Part shown: positions 52,897-60,636 of the stretch, piece by piece
Layout: each line of letters starts with the position of its first letter
How positions within the stretch are numbered: position 1 is the first letter of the stretch
Assembly (NCBI RefSeq): GCF_001263205.1
Contig: NZ_CP012333.1
Span: 10,335,501-10,399,500, forward strand
Direction of reading: 5' to 3'
DNA length: 64,000 nt
Source: Labilithrix luteola
GTDB lineage: Bacteria; Myxococcota_A; Polyangia; Polyangiales; Polyangiaceae
Position numbers and translations under genes: made by a program
The notes under the pieces: generated by a model
Databases searched by the model: none
The model's input: only the letters and a program-made list of their open reading frames with translations
Told to the model about the DNA's origin: nothing

Positions 52897-53366
52897 CCGG
52901 CGATGGGCTGCGAGCGATCCCAGGCTGGCCCGGCTACTTCGCGTCCGAGGACGGCCGCATCTTCTCGACGTGGCATCGCGTGCACGTGTCCGGCCTCACG
53001 TGGCGAACGTCGCCCGATGGTCCTCTTCGCGAGGTCCCGCAGTTCGACCGACGGAGTTCGCGCGGCAAGCCGACGCCCTATCGCACCGTCGCGCTACGTC
53101 CGCGCGCCGCCGGGAAGGCGCGATCGGTGAACAAATACGTTCACGAGCTCATCGCACTCACGTTCATCGGACCGCGTCCTGAAGGTACCGAGATCCTCCA
53201 CGGCCCGGCGGGGTCTGGCGTGCACCGCGCATCGAATCTGCGTTACGGCACGCCGGAAGAGAATAGCGCCGAGCGGCAACTCTGCTCGGGCGAGGCATGG
53301 TACCGAGCGCGTGGCCTCGCCGTGCCCGAGCACGCGTTCGCCGACCTCCTCGCCAGGGCGTCATGA
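52893..53366 (+). CDS. NUMOD4/HNH-type homing-endonuclease-like protein
   Basis: A 157-residue protein. The N-terminus (I-P-G-W-P-G-Y-F-A-S-E-D-G-R-I-F-S) is a NUMOD4 motif. The central part (Y-V-H-E-L-I-A-L-T-F-I-G-P-R-P, then H-R-A-S-N-L-R-Y-G-T-P-E-E-N) follows the HNH pattern, although the central catalytic H-N is altered. Likely a DNA-binding nuclease or a degenerate one in the early operon. Confidence 0.7.
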   Translation: MTGDGLRAIPGWPGYFASEDGRIFSTWHRVHVSGLTWRTSPDGPLREVPQFDRRSSRGKPTPYRTVALRPRAAGKARSVNKYVHELIALTFIGPRPEGTEILHGPAGSGVHRASNLRYGTPEENSAERQLCSGEAWYRARGLAVPEHAFADLLARAS

Positions 53367-53569
53367 CTCGATGCATCGTCCGAGCGTCGGCGCACGCGCA
53401 CTTCCCTGAAGAGGGAGCGCGGCTCTACGCCGGTCCGTGCCGGTGCGGTTCGCTCGAACGCTGCGAGGTGTGCAGCGTCGAACACGTGCTCGTGACGCGC
53501 TGCCGTTCGTGCGCGCGCAGCGGGCAACTTCCTCTCTTCGCCGCCGGGTCGGTAGCCCTGACGGCTTAG
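53363..53569 (+). CDS. small cysteine-rich phage protein
   Basis: A 68-residue protein from the ATG 53363 (ATGA overlap). Six cysteines, including C-R-C-G-S-L-E-R-C-E-V-C, suggest zinc binding. Function unknown. Confidence 0.5.
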   Translation: MTRCIVRASAHAHFPEEGARLYAGPCRCGSLERCEVCSVEHVLVTRCRSCARSGQLPLFAAGSVALTA

Positions 53570-53593
53570 GCCAATACGAATCGGAGGTGAGCT

Positions 53594-53785
53594 TTGAAAG
53601 ACGTTGAACGTGACTTGGTGGTCGAGCTTCGAGACGTGGTCAATCGCATACGTCGCGACATCCCGACTCGTGTCGACTTTGACGATCTCCTGAGTCGTTC
53701 GGCCGACTCGATTGAGAATCTCTGCAACGCCGCCGACGCAAGGGCCGACAACTTCTTTACTGGCGACGACGACGAGGAGGGGTGA
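53594..53785 (+). CDS. small acidic phage protein
   Basis: A 63-residue protein starting with TTG at 53594 behind GGAGGTGAGC. It is helical (L-V-V-E-L-R-D-V-V-N-R-I-R-R-D-I) with an acidic tail. Its stop overlaps the sliding-clamp start (TGATG). Confidence 0.6.
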   Translation: MKDVERDLVVELRDVVNRIRRDIPTRVDFDDLLSRSADSIENLCNAADARADNFFTGDDDEEG

Positions 53786-54915
53786 TGCAAATCACGGCCG
53801 CAAAAAAGGACCTGGTGCGCGCCCTAGCGCGCGCGCAGGGCATCGCGAACCGAAAGAGCACGATCGCCGCCCTCGCGTGCGTGCTCCTCCAGACCATCGA
53901 AGGCGACAGGCTGCAGATCGCCGCCACGGACCTATTCGTGACGGTCGTCGACGTCGTCGCGCTCGACGGCCCGCCTCGCCAAACTGGCGGCGTCGCGCTG
54001 AACGCACGCGATCTCCTCGATCGCGTGAAGGCGCTCCCCGACGGGCCTGTGCATATCGAGACGTCGGAGCGCGCGACGGCCACCATTCGGGGGACCGGTA
54101 AACTGAAGTACACACTTCGCGGACTGCCGGCCGACGATTACCCCTCGTTGCCTTCGCCGAAGGCGAGGGCCGCCGAACTCGAGATTCCCGCGAACGCACT
54201 GGCGGGATTGCTCGACCGCGTGCACTTCGCGATTTCGCAGGACACGACGCGCGCGCACGTCAACTCTTCGTTGCTCGCCTGGGGGAACGGCGAGGCGCGC
54301 ATGGCTGCAACGGACGGTCATCGCCTGTCTGTCGCGGCGTGCTTCGCGACCGCGCCGAAGGACGGCCGCGCACTGCTCTCTCAGGCGGCGGTGACGGAGC
54401 TCCGGAAGATCGTCGGGGAGCTGGGGGACGAACCGATCACGGTACGCCGTGACGGTTCGGTGGTCTTCTTCGTGCACGGCAATGTCACGTTCGGAACGAA
54501 GCTCGTGGACGCCGAGTTTCCGCCGTACGAGCAAGTCATCCCGAACACGTCCGCGAGTGCTCGAGCGCAGATCCCTCGGAAGGCGTTCGCGGACGCGGTC
54601 CGCGCCGTTGCGCTCGCTTCCGATTTCTCGGCCGACCAAAACGGGGCCTCTGGCGTCGGCGTGATCATCGCCCTCGGAGAGGGCGTCGCGCATGTGTCGT
54701 GCGAGTCCGCGCGAAAAGGGTTGGCGACGAACGAGGTCCCGATCGAGTACGCGGGTAAACCTCATCGTGTGCGCGTCGAACCTCGGTACGTCCTCGAGGT
54801 GCTCGGGTGCCTCGAAGACGAAGAGGTAGAGGCGTTCTTTACGGGCGAGCTTCACCCGATCGTGTTCCGTCCGGCGACCGGCGACACGTTCGTGGTGATG
54901 CCGATGAGGCTTTGA
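53785..54915 (+). CDS. dnaN: phage-encoded DNA polymerase III beta subunit (sliding clamp)
   Basis: A 376-residue protein matching DnaN in length and three-domain layout: M-Q-I-T-A-A-K-K-D-L at the start, A-A-T-D-L-F-V-T-V near the end of domain 1, G-L-P-A-D-D-Y-P-S-L-P, A-A-T-D-G-H-R-L-S about residue 172, F-A-D-A-V-R-A-V and the C-terminal V-M-P-M-R-L that forms the protein-binding cleft. It should encircle DNA and tether polymerase during phage replication. Confidence 0.93.
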   Translation: MQITAAKKDLVRALARAQGIANRKSTIAALACVLLQTIEGDRLQIAATDLFVTVVDVVALDGPPRQTGGVALNARDLLDRVKALPDGPVHIETSERATATIRGTGKLKYTLRGLPADDYPSLPSPKARAAELEIPANALAGLLDRVHFAISQDTTRAHVNSSLLAWGNGEARMAATDGHRLSVAACFATAPKDGRALLSQAAVTELRKIVGELGDEPITVRRDGSVVFFVHGNVTFGTKLVDAEFPPYEQVIPNTSASARAQIPRKAFADAVRAVALASDFSADQNGASGVGVIIALGEGVAHVSCESARKGLATNEVPIEYAGKPHRVRVEPRYVLEVLGCLEDEEVEAFFTGELHPIVFRPATGDTFVVMPMRL

Positions 54916-54921
54916 ATCGAA

Positions 54922-55941
54922 ATGCGCGACTACGCAAAAGTTTCGCCGCTCTTCTGGATTCGAGGCTCCGGGAAAGCCCTGCGAGGCGATGCCGATGCGC
55001 TCGTCGTCGCGCTCTACCTCGTGACGTGCCCCGCCGCGAACATGATCGGCGTCTACTACGTGCCGGTCGTGACGATCGCCCACGAGACCGGCCTCGGCGG
55101 CGAGCGCGTCGCGAGCGCGCTCGCGAGAATCGGCAAGGCCAACTTCGCCCACTACGACGCCGAAACGGAAATGGCCTGGGTCCCGAACATGGCCAGCTAC
55201 CAGATCGGCGACGAGCTGAAGCCGGGGGACAAGCGGCGAGGCGGCGTGATCGCCGAGCTCGCGAAAGTCTCCGGAAGCCCCTTCGCCGAGGCATTCCTGA
55301 CCAGATACGCGACCGCGTATGGCATCGAAGCCCCTTCGAAGCCCCTTCGGAGCCCCTCCGAAAGTGTGGCGAAAGAGTCCCTTCGAAGCCCCTTGGAAGC
55401 CCCTTCGAAGGGGTTGCACGATCCTCGGGAAGAGCAGGAGCAGGAACAAGAGCAAGAGCAGGAGCAGATCCCACCTACGCACTCTCGGCTAAAGGACCGG
55501 AAGAGCGCGCGTGAACCGTCGACGCCGAGTGCGCGCGGTTCGGATCCCGAGTCGAAGTCGTCGACGCCGATTGCTCCGCCGACGTCGAGCCAGGATCGCG
55601 TTTCGTCGCCCGATGCAGCACGAGGCGCATCGGCGAACGAAAGCGCGTCTGGGGGCAACGTCGGCGAATTGCCGGCGTGGTTCCGAGAGGCGGCCGAAAC
55701 GGTCGCGATGAATGCCGGGCTCCGTGCCGACAACCTGCCGGCCCTGTGGCTCGAGTACGTCGGCTCGCGAGGTCGAAAGACGCTGAGCCCGAATGCCCAG
55801 GACGCCACGGGCTGGCTCGCATCGGTGCTCCGCAACGAGCGCTCGCGGGCGACATCGCGTGCCGGATCGAAGCGCGGCGCCGAGATCACGAAGCAGCCGT
55901 CTGACCCCAACGCCCCATGGCTCCGGGAGTTTTCTCGATGA
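54922..55941 (+). CDS. phage replication protein with internal iteron-like repeats
   Basis: A 339-residue protein. The N-terminus (D-Y-A-K-V-S-P-L-F-W-I-R-G-S-G-K-A-L) is typical of small phage replication proteins; about residues 20-95 may be a winged-helix. The middle is disordered: a serine/proline block encoded by 11-bp repeats (55325-55415), then a glutamate/glutamine run. The C-terminal 80 residues (W-F-R-E-A-A-E-T-V-A-M-N-A) are helical. The DnaC-like loader overlaps its stop by 4 bp. Origin-recognition role inferred from this O-P-like pairing. Confidence 0.7.
   Translation: MRDYAKVSPLFWIRGSGKALRGDADALVVALYLVTCPAANMIGVYYVPVVTIAHETGLGGERVASALARIGKANFAHYDAETEMAWVPNMASYQIGDELKPGDKRRGGVIAELAKVSGSPFAEAFLTRYATAYGIEAPSKPLRSPSESVAKESLRSPLEAPSKGLHDPREEQEQEQEQEQEQIPPTHSRLKDRKSAREPSTPSARGSDPESKSSTPIAPPTSSQDRVSSPDAARGASANESASGGNVGELPAWFREAAETVAMNAGLRADNLPALWLEYVGSRGRKTLSPNAQDATGWLASVLRNERSRATSRAGSKRGAEITKQPSDPNAPWLREFSR
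55325..55415 (+). repeat. 11-bp iteron-like repeats (candidate replication origin)
   Basis: Three tandem 11-bp units TCGAAGCCCCT, TCGAAGCCCCT, TCGGAGCCCCT (55325-55357), a 25-bp spacer, two more (55383-55404) and one inverted unit (55405-55415). Period 11 is not a multiple of 3 and is close to a DNA helical turn, so the repeat is unlikely to exist only for the protein. It sits inside the replication gene, as lambda's origin does inside O. Confidence 0.6.
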
Positions 55942-56651
55942 CTTTCCGATTCGACGAATTCGCACCAAACATCGCGGCCATCGTGGCCGAGCACGCCGAA
56001 CACGCCCGCTCGTGCAAAGCGACAGCCTGCGAACGGTGCGGGCGAGTTCCGGAGCCAGAAGCGCTCTCGCCGGAAGATCAGGCGCGACGCACGTGGATTC
56101 GATGGGCGCGTCCGGCGCTCGAGGGGCTCCCGCTTGGCCCCGACGGTCAGCCGCCCGCACGACTCACGGACGCGTGGCTCGTTCGGCTCGTGGGACCATC
56201 GCGCATCGCTCAAGCTCGACGGACTCTCTCGAAAACGAGAGTGCTCTTCGTCGGTGATGCTGGAACGGGCAAGACGGCGCTCGCCGTCGCGATGATGCAG
56301 GCGGTCCTCGCCGCCGAGGTCGGCACATCGACCGGGCGAGCTCGGCACCGATTCGTGTCCGCGCATGCACTCGCAAAGGCCCGCGCGGGTCACCCCCTCG
56401 GAGCCGGCGAAGCGCCGCTCGTCGTCGATGCGCTCGCGAGCCCGCTCCTCGTGATCGATGAGCTGGGAGGCGAGGACGCTCGGTTCGGTTCATCCGTCGC
56501 AGAGGTCATCTACGAGCGACACGCGCGTAACCGGCAAACGTGGATCACGACGGGCGTTGCCACGCGCCTGCTCGGCGATCGTTACGGCGGCGGCATCGCT
56601 CGACGCATCACCGAAGGCGCCGAGCCGTTCGAATTCTGGAGGTCACCGTGA
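55938..56651 (+). CDS. DnaC-like helicase loader ATPase
   Basis: A 237-residue AAA+ protein with Walker A G-D-A-G-T-G-K-T about residue 108, Walker B L-L-V-I-D-E-L-G-G-E-D, and T-W-I-T-T-G-V-A sensor region, of the DnaC/IstB type. An N-terminal C-x-x-C-G-R-V may bind zinc. It would load the host helicase at the phage origin; it starts in a 4-bp overlap after the replication protein. Confidence 0.85.
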   Translation: MTFRFDEFAPNIAAIVAEHAEHARSCKATACERCGRVPEPEALSPEDQARRTWIRWARPALEGLPLGPDGQPPARLTDAWLVRLVGPSRIAQARRTLSKTRVLFVGDAGTGKTALAVAMMQAVLAAEVGTSTGRARHRFVSAHALAKARAGHPLGAGEAPLVVDALASPLLVIDELGGEDARFGSSVAEVIYERHARNRQTWITTGVATRLLGDRYGGGIARRITEGAEPFEFWRSP

Positions 56652-57175
56652 GCATCCGCATCGAGCGATTCAGCGGCGGCGTGCGCGTCACGTTCCCGCT
56701 GCACACCGAGAATCCGAACAACGGCGCGCGGGGCTGGTCGAAGAACGCAGCCATGGCCCGAGCTCGCGAGGACAAGCGCCGACGCGAGACGACGAAAGCC
56801 GTCGTGCTGGCCGTCCGTCCGCACCCGCCCTTCCCCGTCATCGTGACGGTCACGCGCGGCGCGCCTAGCTCGGGGCTCGACGAGTGGGACGGCCTCGGCG
56901 CGGCCCTCAAGCGCGTGATCGACGGAGTTGCCGACGCGCTCGGCCTCCCCGGCGACCGCGACCCTCGAGTCGAGTGGCGGAAGAAACAGAGGCGCACGCC
57001 GAGCGGCGTCTACGAGGTCACTGTCGAGATTGTTTCGGCTCCGTCCGGTACGACCGACCAGCCACCGCGCGATCGAAACTCGAGGAAACGGAAGGGGTCA
57101 AGTCCCGAAGCCGTCGCGCGCGACATCGCTCTAGTAAACGAGAGTTTGTGCCATCCTGCTGGAGGAACGCAATGA
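56648..57175 (+). CDS. RusA-like Holliday junction resolvase-type protein
   Basis: A 175-residue protein from GTG 56648 (GTGA overlap). V-R-V-T-F-P-L-H-T-E-N-P-N-N at the start and D-E-W-D-G-L-G-A-A-L-K-R-V-I-D-G-V-A-D-A-L-G-L, then D-R-D-P-R-V-E-W, resemble the RusA fold with its spaced aspartates. It probably resolves recombination or replication junctions before packaging. The basic tail is disordered. Confidence 0.7.
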   Translation: MSIRIERFSGGVRVTFPLHTENPNNGARGWSKNAAMARAREDKRRRETTKAVVLAVRPHPPFPVIVTVTRGAPSSGLDEWDGLGAALKRVIDGVADALGLPGDRDPRVEWRKKQRRTPSGVYEVTVEIVSAPSGTTDQPPRDRNSRKRKGSSPEAVARDIALVNESLCHPAGGTQ

Positions 57176-57495
57176 GACGGTCGACCTTGAAGCGCCTCGC
57201 GGCGACGGTCGTTCGCGACGTCTTCGATTCGCCCGGCCCCGTCGTGTTCCCGAGTGGGCGAGCGGTCGGGATGTCACGCATGGACGAGCGCACTCAGCGG
57301 CTCTTGTTCGGAGTAAGCGTTCGAGAGGTAGAAGCACGTTTCAACGGCGTGCCTTTCGACAGCGTTACGGAGGTGTCTTGGGGGCAAGCGGACCGTCTCG
57401 AGCGGATATTGCAACGCGAGCTCTCCGCATCGCTCGCCGTTGATGAGCGCGAATGGAGACGGGCATGGTGGGCAACGTTCGGGGGCTGGACATGA
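57172..57495 (+). CDS. hypothetical phage protein
   Basis: A 107-residue protein from the ATG 57172 behind GGAGG, overlapping both neighbours by 4 bp. Basic N-terminus, then helices with tryptophans (W-R-R-A-W-W-A-T-F-G-G-W-T). No family recognised. Confidence 0.6.
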   Translation: MRRSTLKRLAATVVRDVFDSPGPVVFPSGRAVGMSRMDERTQRLLFGVSVREVEARFNGVPFDSVTEVSWGQADRLERILQRELSASLAVDEREWRRAWWATFGGWT

Positions 57496-57881
57496 GCAAG
57501 CGTCAGTGGAAACGGAACCGAGCTCGCGTTGAGAGACGCGTGCGGTCGAAGGAGCCTATCGCTGCGTTCGGCGCGTTCAACGTCGTCGCGGTGCATGACC
57601 ACACGAGGTGCGAGCACTGCTACGGCCGAGTGTCGGTCTACGGGCTAGGCCAATGCCCACCGTGGTACGTCACCCAGCATCACTCGCGGTCGGGCTGCAT
57701 CATCGCGCTCGACTCGACACGTCCGATGCCGTTCGGTCCGGTGCCGCCGCCTCGACGTGTCGCACACGGTGAGACCCCGGGAACAGTGTTTGGGGGTGTT
57801 CATGCCACGGGGCAGCGCGAATGCGTGGACGGAGCCTCCGGCGATGGGAAAGTCCGTACCCGTACCGAGGTGCAGCCGTGA
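57492..57881 (+). CDS. hypothetical phage protein
   Basis: A 129-residue protein from the ATG 57492 (ATGA overlap). A basic N-terminus (K-R-Q-W-K-R-N-R-A-R-V-E-R-R) is followed by H-T-R-C-E-H-C-Y-G-R and a proline-rich end. Possible zinc binding; no family recognised. Confidence 0.5.
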   Translation: MSKRQWKRNRARVERRVRSKEPIAAFGAFNVVAVHDHTRCEHCYGRVSVYGLGQCPPWYVTQHHSRSGCIIALDSTRPMPFGPVPPPRRVAHGETPGTVFGGVHATGQRECVDGASGDGKVRTRTEVQP

Positions 57882-58501
57882 CCGCGCCCCGTCGTACTGC
57901 CGGCAGTCACCTCGTCGCCGAGCTCGTCGCGCGCATCGGAGCGGCCGAGTTCGGCCGACGCGTCCAGACATCCGAAGGGATGGCGCGCCACATCGCGACG
58001 GCTCGGAAGACACCGGGAAAGGACCTGCAACAACGCATCGCCGACAAGTTCAAGATCACCGTGGACGCTTGGTCGATCCCGATGACCGAGGACAAAGCGT
58101 CGCCGCCACGCAAGTCGAAGGCCGCGCCGAAGGCGCGTGCGAAGCCGGCACCGGCACCGCCCGAGACGAGGACGGCGCCGTCGGTCCCCGCGCGGTCGTC
58201 AAAGCGCGTGTCGGGCATCGAAAACCTTCGGTCGGTGATCGAGAAGTTCGACGAGTGGATCGATGCGGCCGACGAAGATTCTGACGTCTCGATGACGGCG
58301 CGAGCAGCTTTGGCCAACGGCAAGGCGAACGCCGCCGACAAGCTCGCCAAGCTGCAAGGCGAGCAGGAGATCACTATGAGCCAGATCGTTCGGTCGAAGG
58401 CCTGGCAGGAGATGCTCAAGGCGCTCGAACCCGTGTTCGCGAAGCACATCGAAGCGGCTAACGACTTTGCCGCCGCGCTCGAGGCGCTGGAGGCGCAGTA
58501 G
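57878..58501 (+). CDS. probable terminase small subunit
   Basis: A 207-residue protein from GTG 57878 (GTGA overlap). An N-terminal helix-turn-helix-like region (L-V-A-E-L-V-A-R-I-G-A-A-E-F-G-R-R, R-H-I-A-T-A-R-K-T-P-G) precedes a basic, alanine/proline linker and a helical C-terminus (A-A-D-K-L-A-K-L-Q-G-E-Q). The position just before the large terminase supports a DNA-recognition role in packaging. Confidence 0.6.
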   Translation: MTAPRRTAGSHLVAELVARIGAAEFGRRVQTSEGMARHIATARKTPGKDLQQRIADKFKITVDAWSIPMTEDKASPPRKSKAAPKARAKPAPAPPETRTAPSVPARSSKRVSGIENLRSVIEKFDEWIDAADEDSDVSMTARAALANGKANAADKLAKLQGEQEITMSQIVRSKAWQEMLKALEPVFAKHIEAANDFAAALEALEAQ

Positions 58502-58504
58502 TTC

Positions 58505-60091
58505 GTGGGAGCCGCCCTCAAAGAGCGCGAACGACGAACACGCGCACGCACGCCGGCAAGCGACCTGCGGCGGATGCTTCGCCGCGTCGTCTCTGCGAAC
58601 CCGGTGTCGTTCGGCCTCTACAGGGGGCGCCCTGTCGAGTTCTTCCGCGAGGTCCTCGGGCTCGAGCCGAGCGAGCAGCAAATCAAAGTGCTCGAGGCGA
58701 CGACGCGGAAGCGGTCGAACGGCGGATGCCGCGTGAGTGTCCCGAGCGGACGCGCGACCGGAAAGTCGGTGCTCGACGTTGGGCTCGCTCTGCACTTCGC
58801 TGCAACGGAGGGGCCAAACGCCCTCGTCATCTTCACCGCGCCGACCTTCAAGCAGATCCAGCGCATCCTCTGGCGCGAGCTTCGCCAGATCCTGGCGCGC
58901 GCGCCGGTCCCCGTGTGCATGAACGTGGCAAAGCTCGCATCAACGGGAGCCGAGTTCTTTGATGGCTCGCTCATCATCGGGCTCGTCGGAGACTCGCCCG
59001 AGGCCTTCCAGGGACTCCGAGCCCCGAAAATGCGCGTCATCGGCGACGAGTCGAGCGGTATCGAAGATGACACTTTCGTTGCCCTCGAAGGCAATCTCGC
59101 CGGTGGCGGCGATTTGATTTTGACGGGCAATCCGACGCGCGACGAGGGGTATTTCTTCGACAGCTTCTCCGGCAAGCTCGACTTCGACGTAATCCGCCTG
59201 TCGAGCATGCAGAGCCCGAACGTCGTGCACGGCAAATCGATCGTGCCGGGCATGGCGACGCGCGAATGGATCGAGGCGCGCAAAAAACAGTGGGGCGAGG
59301 ACTCGCCCATGTTCAAGATTCACGTGCTCGGCGAGGCAGCGAACCTTGCCTCGTCGCGGCTCTACTCGAAGGGCCTCGTGGATGCAGCCGTCGCGCGGTG
59401 GGCGAAGGCGAAGGCCGCCGGCCGTATCGTCATCGGAGTGGACCCCGCCGGAGAGACCGGCATGGGCGACGAGAGCTCGTTCGCGCCGCGCCGTGGCGAC
59501 AAGGTGCTTTGGATTCGTCGACGCCGTGGGTTGAGCGCGGATGGTCATGTCGTCGAGGTCAACGGCATGATTCAAGAGATCCGAAACCACCGTTCGAACG
59601 TGGGTGACTCGTCGGTTCGGCGAAAGGCGCTCGTCGTCGTCGACCGAGACGGCGACGTCGGCGCGAAGGTCTACAACGCCCTCGTTGCCGAGGCGGAGAA
59701 GCCTGACGCTTTGTTCGAAGTGATCGGCGTGCGCGGCTCTGAGCGGGCGCGATCGGCGGACATCGACAAGGTCCGTGACGACCTGGCGATCTCACTTGTT
59801 GCCCGGCTCCGCACCCTGGGCATCCCGAACGAGCCGAAGCTACTCGAAGAGCTCGCGAGGATTCGCGTCATCGAAATCGAGAACGGGCGCGCGAAGATCG
59901 TCGGGAAGAAGACACTCCGAAAAGAGCTCGACCGTTCGCCCGACAGCTTCGACTCGCTCACGCTCTGCGCGTACCACGACGACGACGCCGAGGGCGTGGG
60001 CGGCGAGGACGTAGGCGCCACCGACGACGTCGAAGAGCTGGACATGTGGGACGCGGCTCAGGCCATGGATCCGTACCAGGGGGTAGCGTGA
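58505..60091 (+). CDS. terminase large subunit
   Basis: A 528-residue protein from GTG 58505. The ATPase half has S-G-R-A-T-G-K87-S (Walker A variant) and M-R-V-I-G-D-E-S-S (Walker B). The nuclease half has G-V-D-P-A-G-E-T-G-M-G-D-E and a late D-S-L-T-L-C-A-Y-H-D-D with acidic residues, the RNase-H-like cutting site. It powers DNA into heads and cuts it. Confidence 0.92.
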   Translation: MGAALKERERRTRARTPASDLRRMLRRVVSANPVSFGLYRGRPVEFFREVLGLEPSEQQIKVLEATTRKRSNGGCRVSVPSGRATGKSVLDVGLALHFAATEGPNALVIFTAPTFKQIQRILWRELRQILARAPVPVCMNVAKLASTGAEFFDGSLIIGLVGDSPEAFQGLRAPKMRVIGDESSGIEDDTFVALEGNLAGGGDLILTGNPTRDEGYFFDSFSGKLDFDVIRLSSMQSPNVVHGKSIVPGMATREWIEARKKQWGEDSPMFKIHVLGEAANLASSRLYSKGLVDAAVARWAKAKAAGRIVIGVDPAGETGMGDESSFAPRRGDKVLWIRRRRGLSADGHVVEVNGMIQEIRNHRSNVGDSSVRRKALVVVDRDGDVGAKVYNALVAEAEKPDALFEVIGVRGSERARSADIDKVRDDLAISLVARLRTLGIPNEPKLLEELARIRVIEIENGRAKIVGKKTLRKELDRSPDSFDSLTLCAYHDDDAEGVGGEDVGATDDVEELDMWDAAQAMDPYQGVA

Positions 60092-60372
60092 TGCGGTCGG
60101 AGGGAGCCCGTTTGCTTGGGGCCGTCGAGGGGACACAGAAGGACGTCGCCGCGCGAGTAGGCGTGTCGCAAGCGACGGTTTCGTCATGGGTGAGCGGCAA
60201 GCGCGTACCCGATCCGGACCAGAGGGACTTGCTCCGCCGGGCGTTCGACATCCCATTGTCGGCGTGGCCTGGCGTGTGGAACGACGCGCTCCAGCGCATC
60301 GTCGACAAGCTCGCAGAGCGCGATCCGGACCTACTTGCGGAGCTCGCCGAAGATCTGAATTCGCTTCTTTGA
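60091..60372 (+). CDS. XRE-type HTH protein
   Basis: A 93-residue protein whose start overlaps the terminase stop (GTGATG). The N-terminus (T-Q-K-D-V-A-A-R-V-G-V-S-Q-A-T-V-S-S-W-V-S-G) is a canonical helix-turn-helix. It sits unusually among packaging genes and might adjust late transcription. Confidence 0.75.
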   Translation: MRSEGARLLGAVEGTQKDVAARVGVSQATVSSWVSGKRVPDPDQRDLLRRAFDIPLSAWPGVWNDALQRIVDKLAERDPDLLAELAEDLNSLL

Positions 60373-60417
60373 TGATTATTCGTGGCGTTGATAATCGGTG
60401 TGGCAGCTTCCTAATCG

Positions 60418-60636
60418 ATGGGAGAGCGCCACGATCCGGGCGTTGCGTTGGTGCGCGAGTTCGTCTCGCGGGCCCGCGAAGCGTTGGCTTCGAGAGCGCC
60501 GACGCGAGGGTCCACACATGAGCTGAAACCAGGTGTTTCCGGTACGGCCTCGCCCACCGTCGACGACGACGTCTTCGCGCTTCCGGTCCCATCGCACGAC
60601 CCGTACGACGCGATCGGCGCGTGGGGTGACCTTTGA
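60418..60636 (+). CDS. small hypothetical phage protein
   Basis: A 72-residue protein; its stop overlaps the portal TTG start by 3 bp. Serine/proline-rich with an acidic end. No family recognised. Confidence 0.45.
   Translation: MGERHDPGVALVREFVSRAREALASRAPTRGSTHELKPGVSGTASPTVDDDVFALPVPSHDPYDAIGAWGDL

Noticed and set aside
55430..55470. GAGCAG-type short repeats that might be a CRISPR or microsatellite locus
   Set aside because: They are in-frame codons for a glutamate/glutamine run, without spacer-repeat structure.
53932..55482. A 516-residue minus-strand frame opposite dnaN
   Set aside because: Shadow of dnaN and the replication gene; no motif and wrong strand for the operon.
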